Shown: positions 19,025-26,939 of the stretch, in pieces
How positions within the stretch are numbered: position 1 is the first letter of the stretch
Layout: each line of letters begins with the position of its first letter
NCBI GenBank assembly: GCA_030431695.1
Contig: JAUIIU010000024.1
Location: 1-39,306 of the forward strand
Direction: 5' to 3'
Length of the DNA stretch: 39,306 nt
Origin: Bacteroidia bacterium
GTDB taxonomy: Bacteria; Bacteroidota; Bacteroidia; Flavobacteriales; Flavobacteriaceae
Position numbers and translations under genes: made by a program
The notes under the pieces: generated by a model
Told to the model about the DNA's origin: nothing
The model's database searches: none
The model's input: the letters and a program-made list of their open reading frames with translations, nothing else

Positions 19025-19930
19025 ATGAAAAAGACCGTACTTCTGTTTATTTTTTCAATGCTAAGCCTGGCTATTTCGGGACAATCAATGAAATATTCGT
19101 TTAATGTTGGGGATAAAGTAGTTGTGGAACAGGTTGCGAATGTAGTGGTAGACCAGGAACTGATGGGAATGAAGATGCTGTTGGGCACAAAGATCACTAA
19201 TAGTCTGGAAATGGAGATAGAGTCGGTAGATTCTGAAATGGCTAAGATCAAAGCGTGGTATACAAACGTGGCAATGGACTTCGAAGTCACAACAGGTTCG
19301 ACCTCACCACAAATTATGCATGTTAACTCGAGTGACACACCCGAAGACCCGGGCCTGATGGAAGCACACAGACTTATCAACGGCATGGTGGATGAACCAT
19401 TTTACATTTATGTTCGCGCCAACGGAACCATTGCAAATGTTGATGGCATGGAAGCGCTTGAGGCAAAGATGAAGGCCGCGGTTACCGACGAGGCCACTCT
19501 CAGAGATCTGGAAGATGACTTCGGCCAGGAAAAATTACAGGCGGATTTTGCACGCTTCTTCGTACCCTATCCAGAAGAGCATCTCTCGGTAGGAACCTCC
19601 TGGGTCTCGTCCATTACAATTCCCGATCTCAACATTATCGACGGACAACAATCCTGGACAGTGGAAGACGGAAACAACGAACAGAATAAGCTTTCCATTA
19701 AATCTGTGGTCAAGGATGTGAAGGTCTCCAAGAACGAGGAGAATGTGGAAATGAAACTCGAGGGTGATTTCATCAGTAATTATACGGTTGATGGTGAGAG
19801 TGGATGGGCAGACAGGATTGAGATCAGTTCTAAAATGACGGGTAACGCGAGGATGTCGATGGATGGGACTTATCACAGCTGGCCGGTGCTTATGACCATG
19901 AATTCGGATATAAGATTCACGCAAAAGTAA
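19025..19930 (+). CDS. Secreted protein of unknown function (DUF6263-like)
   Basis: 301 aa. The ATG at 19025 opens a clean signal peptide (MKKTVLLFIFSMLSLAISGQ); longer readings from upstream TTG or ATG codons would bury it. The mature protein begins SMKYSFNVGDKVVVEQVANVVVDQ and is rich in beta-strand patterns with repeated Met-Lys-Met and acidic patches. It resembles the DUF6263 group of Bacteroidota exported proteins by overall pattern, but I hold that only weakly. It converges with the metallophosphoesterase gene, ending 15 nt from that gene's stop, with no obvious terminator between. Confidence 0.72.
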   Translation: MKKTVLLFIFSMLSLAISGQSMKYSFNVGDKVVVEQVANVVVDQELMGMKMLLGTKITNSLEMEIESVDSEMAKIKAWYTNVAMDFEVTTGSTSPQIMHVNSSDTPEDPGLMEAHRLINGMVDEPFYIYVRANGTIANVDGMEALEAKMKAAVTDEATLRDLEDDFGQEKLQADFARFFVPYPEEHLSVGTSWVSSITIPDLNIIDGQQSWTVEDGNNEQNKLSIKSVVKDVKVSKNEENVEMKLEGDFISNYTVDGESGWADRIEISSKMTGNARMSMDGTYHSWPVLMTMNSDIRFTQK

Positions 19931-19945
19931 GGCCTGTAACTCTTT

Positions 19946-21157
19946 TCAATTCAGTTCTATTAATGTAATTTCGGGGCGCATCCCGATCCGCCCGGGAAAT
20001 CCCATCCAACCAAGACCACGGTTCACATATAAATATTGTGATCCTTCCTTGTAAAGACCTGCCCAGTGCTTGTATTTGAATTTTGCCGGACTCCAGTGAC
20101 GGTCCTTATACCTGACCCCGGCTTGCAGCCCATGCGTATGACCCGACAGGGTTAGGTCGATATCGGTGTCCGGAATTACTTCTTCAGCCCAATGAGTAGG
20201 ATCGTGGGACAACAGTATCTTGATTCTGGCTCCATCGACATTTTCCAGCGCCTTAGCAAGGTCGCCGTACTGATGAAATGGTGGTTTACCCCAGTTCTCA
20301 ACACCTATGATCGCCAGGCTGTGGTTTCCTAATTGTTCCTGTACTGCCTCATTCCGAAGTAAAACAAAGTTAGTATCGCTATAGAATTCTTGTATTTTTC
20401 TGAAGTTCTCAGCTTTCTCTTCGTTACTTTCCCATTCGCTGTAATCGCCATAATCATGGTTCCCCAACACTGCGAACTTTCCCTTCTTCGCATGCAATTT
20501 CTGAAAGACCGGTTCCCATCCTTCCAATTCCCAGGCAAAGTTATTGACGAGGTCTCCCGTAAAGAATATGTAGTCCGGCTCCAGGTGATTGATCTTGTGC
20601 ACCGCACTGTCCAGGATGTGATATCTCCGATTGAAACTTCCCAGGTGAATGTCCGAAATATGTACTATACGTAATCCTTTAAAAAGCCCGGGCAGGTTAT
20701 TTATTTCCACTTCCTGCCGTATTGTTCGGAAGCGATAGAGGGACACGAAGATCGCATATAGGATCACAACAAAAGGTAAGATGCCGGACAGTAATCCCAA
20801 CACAGGTATTACCACCATCGAAATATTTTCAGAAATAACCAATTGAAGCAAGAAAAGGATGGAGACAACAACCACAAATATCAGTTTCGGAACAAAGGAG
20901 ATAACCGTTAGCCCATATAGTGACGTTATCAGCCGCTGTCTTCTTACGGCACTGATACTATCCAGGCGGATCTTCAACATCAGGATTGCACCGATCAGTC
21001 CAACGGAGAATACCCAGAAGAGTATATCGATAAGTTGTTTGGACCTTGTTGGCAGGTGAAATTCGGCTATCCTGCCTAACCAGTAGTAGCTGAAAATATC
21101 AACCAGCAGAATGGCGAGGCACAGCATAAGGATCGTAAACATGGAATACCTGCGCAT
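19946..21157 (-). CDS. Membrane-anchored metallophosphoesterase (calcineurin-like)
   Basis: 403 aa. About four N-terminal membrane helices (first 150 residues) are followed by a two-metal phosphoesterase domain. Motifs in order are VHISDIHLGSF (Asp and His ligands), FFTGDLVNN, AVLGNHDYGDY (Asn-His), LLSHDPTHW (His) and LTLSGHTHGLQ (His-x-His), which together supply all expected metal ligands. The arrangement is that of YkuE/YaeI-like enzymes, several of which act on lipid-linked phosphates such as UDP-diacylglucosamine or phosphatidate derivatives. The substrate here is not proven. It is last in a minus-strand trio, 10 nt after a phospholipid-synthesis gene, which favours a lipid role. Confidence 0.88.
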   Translation of the reverse strand: MRRYSMFTILMLCLAILLVDIFSYYWLGRIAEFHLPTRSKQLIDILFWVFSVGLIGAILMLKIRLDSISAVRRQRLITSLYGLTVISFVPKLIFVVVVSILFLLQLVISENISMVVIPVLGLLSGILPFVVILYAIFVSLYRFRTIRQEVEINNLPGLFKGLRIVHISDIHLGSFNRRYHILDSAVHKINHLEPDYIFFTGDLVNNFAWELEGWEPVFQKLHAKKGKFAVLGNHDYGDYSEWESNEEKAENFRKIQEFYSDTNFVLLRNEAVQEQLGNHSLAIIGVENWGKPPFHQYGDLAKALENVDGARIKILLSHDPTHWAEEVIPDTDIDLTLSGHTHGLQAGVRYKDRHWSPAKFKYKHWAGLYKEGSQYLYVNRGLGWMGFPGRIGMRPEITLIELN

Positions 21158-21167
21158 AGCGATAAGT

Positions 21168-21764
21168 TTAGGTTCCTTTGTTTTTCTTTTCCTTTTTTTT
21201 CTTCTGAAATGCCCAATAGATCCCCTTTACATCTTCCGTCCATTGGTCATGCATGAAGATCAATGTGATCTCCTCGAGGGTTTCCAATACCCCGACAACA
21301 AGAACCGAATAGAACAGCCAGGGGATAGGATCGAGGAATAAGGCCGTCAAGATGAATACAGCCTGGACAATAGCCGATAATTTCGCAAAATAAGTATGAA
21401 AGGCAGTAGCTTTTCCGTAGCGGATAAAGGCGATCAGCATCTGAACAAAATATGGAATGAATACAACCAGTAACAGGGGTAGTTTATGTTGCATGAATTC
21501 CAGTTCAAAGACGAACAGTCCAACGATCCCCAGGATGAAGGTGATCTGGTCTCCAATGGAATCCAGCTGAGAACCACGCGGACTAGTGATCTTCAGGGAT
21601 CTTGCAAGATACCCGTCTACCGCATCGGTACTAAAACTAAGCAGAAGCATCCACGCAAACGCAAGGCGAAGTTCGAAGAACAACAAAACTATCAGTACCG
21701 GGGCGGCTGCGATCCGGTAGAACGAGAACCAGTCGGCGATATTATAGTTCCTAAAGGTCAGCAT
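21168..21764 (-). CDS. CDP-alcohol phosphatidyltransferase family protein
   Basis: Inner membrane enzyme of 198 aa that joins a CDP-lipid with an alcohol, or a similar pair. The family signature D-G-x2-A-R-x8-G-x3-D-x3-D is complete, running from DGYLAR to GSQLDSIGD near residues 50-70. Six hydrophobic helices follow the usual layout, and the protein ends in a Lys-rich tail. The acceptor (glycerol phosphate, serine, inositol phosphate or other) cannot be told from the sequence. The gene lies between a small membrane protein (34 nt upstream) and the metallophosphoesterase (10 nt downstream). Confidence 0.88.
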   Translation of the reverse strand: MLTFRNYNIADWFSFYRIAAAPVLIVLLFFELRLAFAWMLLLSFSTDAVDGYLARSLKITSPRGSQLDSIGDQITFILGIVGLFVFELEFMQHKLPLLLVVFIPYFVQMLIAFIRYGKATAFHTYFAKLSAIVQAVFILTALFLDPIPWLFYSVLVVGVLETLEEITLIFMHDQWTEDVKGIYWAFQKKKKEKKNKGT

Positions 21765-21798
21765 AGGCTCATTTTAAATCTTCAGGCGGGCAGCATTA

Positions 21799-22185
21799 TC
21801 AGTAAGGTATGATCTGGTATACAACGTTCAGAAGATAAAATCCCACAAATAGTAATGCCACGTAAAAGACCTGTACCAGTTTCATGTTGATGAATTCCAG
21901 CCAACCTGCCACCGCCTTCGGAATAAGGAATAACGACAGGCCTAGAAAGAGGGATACCCAGCCAAGCAGGGTGACAATGATCCTGTGATCGGATTCCCAG
22001 ACATTGTGCGCCAATACCGAGATCAAACCAATAATAATAGCCAGGAAGGCCGCCAGGATAGTGAATTTCTCGTCCTTCAGGTCTTTGAAGATCTGTTTGA
22101 TCCTTTTCGGATTAAAACTGAGGATCACAAAGAATATGATAAGGTACCATCCCCAGAATGCCGTGAGAAAATTTGAGATATCCAT
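21799..22185 (-). CDS. Small multi-pass membrane protein, unknown function
   Basis: 128 aa with four predicted helices: LTAFWGWYLIIFFVILSF, FTILAAFLAIIIGLISVLAH, IIVTLLGWVSLFLGLSLFLI and VFYVALLFVGFYLLNVVYQI. A basic loop (NPKRIKQIFKDLKDEK) sits after helix 1. The ATG at 22185 gives the typical short polar start MDISNFL. A longer frame upstream to 22266 has no helix or signal and is probably not translated. It is first of a three-gene minus-strand set with the phosphatidyltransferase and the phosphoesterase. Confidence 0.7.
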   Translation of the reverse strand: MDISNFLTAFWGWYLIIFFVILSFNPKRIKQIFKDLKDEKFTILAAFLAIIIGLISVLAHNVWESDHRIIVTLLGWVSLFLGLSLFLIPKAVAGWLEFINMKLVQVFYVALLFVGFYLLNVVYQIIPY

Positions 22186-22228
22186 AAACGCCGGTCTTTG
22201 GTTAATCTTTAAAGATAGGCTGCAACAG

Positions 22229-22282
22229 AGGTTGAAACTATGATAAAGGTCATGCGCGTCTACCATCTATTCGTTTCAACCT
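22229..22282. repeat. Ten-base inverted repeat
   Basis: AGGTTGAAAC (22229-22238) and GTTTCAACCT (22273-22282) are perfect inverted copies separated by 34 nt. They lie upstream of the minus-strand membrane protein gene and upstream of the divergent TonB receptor promoter region. It could be a transcript stem or two halves of a looped operator. Confidence 0.4.
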
Positions 22283-22378
22283 AGGTCCATGAAGTATTTG
22301 AAGTAAACTACAATAGATCAAAAAATTATTCTATTTAATTCAATAGCTTGTTTTTCAGTATTTTATAATGTATTTTAT

Positions 22379-22393
22379 TTAGAATTATTCTAA
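22379..22393. promoter_or_regulatory. Palindromic operator 1 of the heme-uptake operon (Fur-type 7-1-7 layout)
   Basis: TTAGAAT-T-ATTCTAA is a perfect 7-1-7 inverted repeat, the geometry of Fur boxes, about 50 nt upstream of the -7 element. The bases differ from the E. coli Fur consensus. Iron-dependent repression is inferred from the downstream genes. Confidence 0.55.
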
Positions 22394-22413
22394 TTAATAC
22401 AAATTAATTAACA

Positions 22414-22432
22414 TTATTCTTATTTAGAATAA
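22414..22432. promoter_or_regulatory. Palindromic operator 2 overlapping the -33 region
   Basis: TTATTCT-TATTT-AGAATAA is a perfect inverted repeat with a five-base spacer. It uses the same AGAAT/ATTCT half-sites as operator 1 but in the opposite orientation. It covers the place where the -33 element should be, ahead of TATATTTG at 22445. Confidence 0.55.
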
Positions 22433-22444
22433 ATTAAAATAAGA

Positions 22445-22452
22445 TATATTTG
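22445..22452 (+). promoter_or_regulatory. -7 element of the heme-uptake operon promoter
   Basis: TATATTTG matches TAnnTTTG exactly. The -33 position has TTA rather than TTG and lies inside operator 2. Transcription would begin near 22458, leaving a leader of about 17 nt. Confidence 0.65.
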
Positions 22453-22474
22453 CTGCCGAATTTGAGACCTATCA

Positions 22475-24604
22475 ATGAGACCAGCCTACTATCCTATACT
22501 ACTCCTAATCCCCTTTTTCGCATACGGACAAAATCCTGTTCAAACCGACACTACCAAAGTCGAGGAACTGAAGGAAGTGGTAGTCACCGGACAATTAAAT
22601 CCTCAGTCCGTAGAAAAATCCGTGGTTGAGGTTAAGGTTATTTCCAGGGATGCTATCGAGCACCAGGCGGGTAACAACCTTGCAGATATACTGAACACCA
22701 CCCTCAACCTGAATATCACTCCTAACACCTCAACGGGAAAATCCGGGGTGAGTTTATTCGGACTGGACGGACAGTATTTCAAGGTTCTGGTGGACAATGT
22801 GCCAATCATTAACGAGGAGGGAGTAGGTAACAATACTGATCTCACCCTTATCAACCTGGATGATATAGAACGCATCGAGATCGTGGAAGGTGCTATGGGT
22901 GTTCAATACGGATCGAATGCCGTTTCCGGGATCATCAATGTGATCACGAAGAAGTCGGCACGATACGATTGGGAAGTGACGGCATACGTACAGGAAGAAA
23001 CCGTTGGTGACGAGTACGAGTTTTTCGATCAGGGGCGTCATATCCAATCCCTGAGAATAGGACATACCTTATCGGATGCACTCTATGCGAATGCAACATT
23101 CACACGAAACAATTTTGCAGGCTATTATAACGGGCGGCAGGGAGAAAGCTACGATCAGAATGACGGGCTGCGCGGACTGGAATGGCTTCCTAAAATACAG
23201 CAGAACACCAAAGCCCTGCTTTCCTATAAGAGTGAAAAGACCAGCATATTTTACCGGTTCGATTACCTTAATGAGAACATCGATCGATATAATGATGTGG
23301 TGAATCCTAACATCAATGCGGCCACCAATACTTCAGATCCCCTGGCCCTGGACGAGATCTACACTAACAATCGCTGGTACCATCACCTGAATGCAAATGG
23401 TGGTGTGGGTGAGCGACTCAACTACAACCTTTCTCTGTCGTACCAGAACCAGACCAAAGACATTGAACGATATACCTACAGGATACGAAGCGACCAGCGT
23501 GAGAATGTAGAATCGGGAGAATACCAATCCCGATCGGCTTTCTTTTCCAGGGGAACATTGAGCAACCTATTAAAAAGTGAAGGTGTCGGTTTACAGGCCG
23601 GTTATGAGCTTACACTGGAAGAAGGCAGTGGATCATCGGTGGCTATCGTGATCGCACCGGGTGAAGAACAGGTGAGCCAGGAATTGGACAATTACGACTT
23701 CTTCGCCTCATCAGAAATACAACTTGGGCCAACAGTAGTCCTGCGACCGGGCGCCCGAATTTCCTTCAGCAGCATTTTTGACACCCAGTACACGGGATCA
23801 CTTTCGGCCAAGAAGACCTTCTCACATGGTTGGGAATTACGGGCTGTGTTGGGATCCGCAAATCGAACCCCTAACTACGATGAACTTTACACCTACTTTG
23901 TAGATGTCAACCACGACCTCCAGGGCAACCCCAACCTGGACCCTGAGCAGGGTGTTTCCGCATTCTTGCACCTTAAGAAAGGGTTCTCTTTTAACGATGG
24001 AGCCCTTCGTACGCGGCACAAACTTAGTGCAAACTACCTGGGCCTTCGAGACAGGATAGAATTGATCGTGGTGAATGAAAGTCCGCTCGCCTTTCAATAC
24101 AATAACATAGATAGTTACCGGGCCGCCGGGCTATTCTTTGAAAACGAGCTGTACGTTGGTAATTTCAAAGCACAGGTAGGGACCACACTCCAGGGGATCT
24201 CAAAAGTACTGGACAGCAGAACCGATCCCAACGACGACTTTTTGTTCAACCTCCAATTGAACGCGAACTTAACCTACTCTATTCCCGAATGGGAAACAAC
24301 TTGTTCCCTCTTCTTTAAACATATTGGCATGCAGCCGCAATTCGTTGAGAGGACAAATGCCGAGGGAGAACAGGAATTCCAAAGAGGGGAAACCGATGCG
24401 TATAGCTGGCTTGATCTTACCCTTCAAAAAGGATTCCTGGAAAACACCATCGTCACCACCTTAGGTTCGCGAAACCTGCTGAATGTGACATCCGTTAACA
24501 CCACCGCCTTCGAAGGAGGTGCTCATAATGGCCCTCCTGCCCGGATCCCGCTGGGCTACGGTCGTTCAGTGTTTCTGAAAGTCTTATATAACCTAAATAT
24601 TTAA
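22475..24604 (+). CDS. TonB-dependent outer membrane receptor, probably for heme
   Basis: Outer membrane transporter of 709 aa that uses the proton motive force through TonB. A signal peptide (about 1-18) is followed by a TonB-box-like EEL/EVVVTG near 30-38, then the plug domain (about 45-160) with LADILNTTLNLNI, VLVDNVPI, IERIEIVEGAMGVQYGSNAVSGIINVITKK, and a 22-strand barrel ending in a C-terminal aromatic-rich strand (RSVFLKVLYNLNI). The barrel has the FRAP/NPNL-like block NPNLDPEQG at about 490. It has no carboxypeptidase-like N-terminal extension, so it is not a SusC-type protein. The HmuY-like gene 12 nt downstream suggests an HmuR-like heme receptor. Confidence 0.9.
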   Translation: MRPAYYPILLLIPFFAYGQNPVQTDTTKVEELKEVVVTGQLNPQSVEKSVVEVKVISRDAIEHQAGNNLADILNTTLNLNITPNTSTGKSGVSLFGLDGQYFKVLVDNVPIINEEGVGNNTDLTLINLDDIERIEIVEGAMGVQYGSNAVSGIINVITKKSARYDWEVTAYVQEETVGDEYEFFDQGRHIQSLRIGHTLSDALYANATFTRNNFAGYYNGRQGESYDQNDGLRGLEWLPKIQQNTKALLSYKSEKTSIFYRFDYLNENIDRYNDVVNPNINAATNTSDPLALDEIYTNNRWYHHLNANGGVGERLNYNLSLSYQNQTKDIERYTYRIRSDQRENVESGEYQSRSAFFSRGTLSNLLKSEGVGLQAGYELTLEEGSGSSVAIVIAPGEEQVSQELDNYDFFASSEIQLGPTVVLRPGARISFSSIFDTQYTGSLSAKKTFSHGWELRAVLGSANRTPNYDELYTYFVDVNHDLQGNPNLDPEQGVSAFLHLKKGFSFNDGALRTRHKLSANYLGLRDRIELIVVNESPLAFQYNNIDSYRAAGLFFENELYVGNFKAQVGTTLQGISKVLDSRTDPNDDFLFNLQLNANLTYSIPEWETTCSLFFKHIGMQPQFVERTNAEGEQEFQRGETDAYSWLDLTLQKGFLENTIVTTLGSRNLLNVTSVNTTAFEGGAHNGPPARIPLGYGRSVFLKVLYNLNI

Positions 24605-24616
24605 TCAAACAGAACT

Positions 24617-26032
24617 ATGAAATTGTCATTTTTGAAAAAGAACTTATTATCACTGCTTGCCCTTGCATTATTGTTGTTCTCATGCAGCGATGATGACGAG
24701 ACTATCACGACGAATTCGGAGCCATTTGTAGTGGCCTTCGAAAGTTTGTCAACCAACCTGAACGATATCGGAACTTCATTTTCCATACCGGTAGTTTACT
24801 CCCGATCTGCTGAACAGGGAGGGAGTTTTTCGTTTTCTATTAGTTCCGTAAATGCCATGTATGGCATTGATTTTACCACAGTTCCGGCAGCTTCAGGGAA
24901 TAGTGCAACCATTCCTATTGCCGCCGGAACAAGTGGTACTGAAATTGTTTTCAATAAACTAAACCCAAACCTGGATGAGACCACGGAGATCGTTCTTACC
25001 ATAACAGGTATTGATTATCCTTCATCCCAGGTGCAGGGTAACACCACCTTCACTCTTACTAATGGTGCTTCACTCGGGCGGTCGTTTCTACCTTCCATCG
25101 GAGGCCCCAATGAAGGTAACCAGGTCTATATCGATCTGAGTTCAGAAACAGAAAAACCGGTGCAGAGAGATAGCTGGGATCTTTCGTTCTATTCCGGACA
25201 AGAGTTCAGAGTTGGGATAAACGGATCGATCTATATGGCCGCAGGTGAACTGGATGCTACGAACATCGATGCGGTGACCGAAGCACAGGTTGAAGGACTA
25301 AAGGAAATGGTAGCTGTTGGCACCTTCGATCCAACCAATGAAGCATACATCGATCATCCCAGCGGGGATATCTCAAGAACAGCTATAGACGAGATCAGCA
25401 TGACGCTTTCGGAGAACAAAGTATATCTCCTAAACCTGGGGTTCGAGGTAGGCACCGAGACACCGGAACCGGGGAGTGTTGCGGTAGCCGGTGATCCGAG
25501 AGGGTGGAAAAAGATTCGAGTGCTTCGTTCGGGCGACGACTACCTGTTACAATATGCGGATCTCGACCAGAATACACACCAGGAAGTAACCATTACCAAG
25601 GATCAGAACTTCAATTCGGTATTTTTCAGTTTTAATACCAACCAGGTCACAAGCGTGGAACCGGAAGCCGGAAAGTGGGATATCAACTTCACCGTATTCA
25701 CCAATATAATCGAAGGTGCGGGAAGCTATGGGTTTTCGGATGGAGTATTACACAACCGAAATGGAGGAGTAACAGTCTATATGGTGGAGTCCAGCCAATT
25801 CACTTATGAGGACTTTTCGATGGCGAACGTCAATAATTCCTTATTCGATGCAGACCAAAGAACCATTGGAAGCAACTGGAGAGATGTGTTCGCAGGTACT
25901 GTAGTCGATGAGGTCTTCTTTGTTCTGAAAGATCCAAACGACAATATCTATAAGATGAAATTCCTTTCCCTTAGCAACGAGCAAGGTATCAGAGGTAATC
26001 CATCTTTTGTGTACAAACTTCTAAACCAATAA
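24617..26032 (+). CDS. hmuY: HmuY-like heme-binding lipoprotein with N-terminal Calx-beta-like domain
   Basis: Surface lipoprotein of 471 aa. The lipobox LLFSC puts the lipid on Cys23, followed by SDDDE, an acidic stretch often seen in Bacteroidota surface lipoproteins. Residues about 35-150 (GGSFSFSISSVNAMYGIDFTT to LDETTEIVLTITGI) resemble a Calx-beta domain. From about 155 onwards the HmuY fold shows VYIDLSSETEKP, DSWDLSFYSGQEFRVG, KWDINFTVFTNII and EVFFVLKDPNDNIYKMKFLSL. HmuY proteins capture heme and hand it to the paired receptor. The Calx-beta segment is extra to the classic HmuY of Porphyromonas. It is the second gene of the operon. Confidence 0.85.
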   Translation: MKLSFLKKNLLSLLALALLLFSCSDDDETITTNSEPFVVAFESLSTNLNDIGTSFSIPVVYSRSAEQGGSFSFSISSVNAMYGIDFTTVPAASGNSATIPIAAGTSGTEIVFNKLNPNLDETTEIVLTITGIDYPSSQVQGNTTFTLTNGASLGRSFLPSIGGPNEGNQVYIDLSSETEKPVQRDSWDLSFYSGQEFRVGINGSIYMAAGELDATNIDAVTEAQVEGLKEMVAVGTFDPTNEAYIDHPSGDISRTAIDEISMTLSENKVYLLNLGFEVGTETPEPGSVAVAGDPRGWKKIRVLRSGDDYLLQYADLDQNTHQEVTITKDQNFNSVFFSFNTNQVTSVEPEAGKWDINFTVFTNIIEGAGSYGFSDGVLHNRNGGVTVYMVESSQFTYEDFSMANVNNSLFDADQRTIGSNWRDVFAGTVVDEVFFVLKDPNDNIYKMKFLSLSNEQGIRGNPSFVYKLLNQ

Positions 26033-26036
26033 AGAA

Positions 26037-26933
26037 ATGAGACGATTAACCATTTTACTAATCTCTATCTGTGCAATAAGTACATCTGCACAGGACAAAA
26101 TTGACAAGGATAGAGAAGCGATTAAAAAGATGTGTGGTTGCTTTGAGGTCACCTTCAATTTTGCTGAGACGTTTAGCTATTCGAAAGATTCGCTTTACAA
26201 ACCTTCGGAAACTAAAACCGACCGTAGTTTGGAATGGGCCCAGCTCGTTGTAGATGAAAATGACAAGATCGTTATCCAGCATATCCTGCAGGTAGGCAAC
26301 CCCTCCGAGCCTATAATCATCAAGCATTGGAGGCAGGATTGGGAATTCCAAAATCAGGACTTCTATATGTACAACGGAGATAATAACTGGCTGTATGAGC
26401 ACAAAAACAGTAAAGAAGTTGAAGGCCAGTGGACACAGAAGGTTTTCCAGGTGGATGACAGTCCGCGATACGAAGGTTCCGGCACCTGGGTACACGTGGA
26501 TGGTAAAAGTTATTGGGAAAATAAGACCGATGCACCACTGCCCAGAAGAGAATACACGAAAAGGAGTGATTACAACATAACGGTTCGCGGAAACAGGCAT
26601 GAAGTGACGGATTATGGTTGGGTTCACGACCAGGACAACGACAAGATCTTGAGAACAACAGGTGTAGAGGACGTACTAATAGCCAGGGAAAAAGGTTACA
26701 ATACCTATGAGATAGTAGCTGACAACAGATGTAAAGCTGCTGCAGACTGGTGGCAGGACAACCAGGAAAAGTGGGCTAATGTTCGATCGAAATGGGACCA
26801 GATATTTGCTCGAAAGACAGACCTTTCGCTAGAACAAAAAGTAGACAATAAGGTCCTGTACAAGCATTTGTTTTCCGATGAATTTCAAAGATTGGAAGAG
26901 ATCAGTATGATCATAGATTCATTCGTAAAATAA
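26037..26933 (+). CDS. DUF6607-like exported protein
   Basis: 298 aa with a signal peptide (about 1-18, ending STSAQ). The mature protein carries KKMCGCFEVTFNFAETFSYSKD, IIKHWRQDWEFQNQDFYMYNGDNNWLYE and TWVHVDGKSYWENKTDAPLPRREYTKRSDYN, rich in Trp and Tyr with a conserved Cys-Gly-Cys. I recognise this as the DUF6607 pattern of Bacteroidota, whose biochemical role is not established. The start is 4 nt after the hmuY stop, so it belongs to the uptake operon. A periplasmic role in handling imported heme or iron is an inference from position only. Confidence 0.75.
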   Translation: MRRLTILLISICAISTSAQDKIDKDREAIKKMCGCFEVTFNFAETFSYSKDSLYKPSETKTDRSLEWAQLVVDENDKIVIQHILQVGNPSEPIIIKHWRQDWEFQNQDFYMYNGDNNWLYEHKNSKEVEGQWTQKVFQVDDSPRYEGSGTWVHVDGKSYWENKTDAPLPRREYTKRSDYNITVRGNRHEVTDYGWVHDQDNDKILRTTGVEDVLIAREKGYNTYEIVADNRCKAAADWWQDNQEKWANVRSKWDQIFARKTDLSLEQKVDNKVLYKHLFSDEFQRLEEISMIIDSFVK

Positions 26934-26939
26934 ACCGAA

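Noticed and set aside
22186-22266. Longer N-terminus for the small membrane protein ending at 21799
   Set aside because: The extension lacks helices or similarity, and a proper ATG at 22185 precedes the first membrane helix directly.
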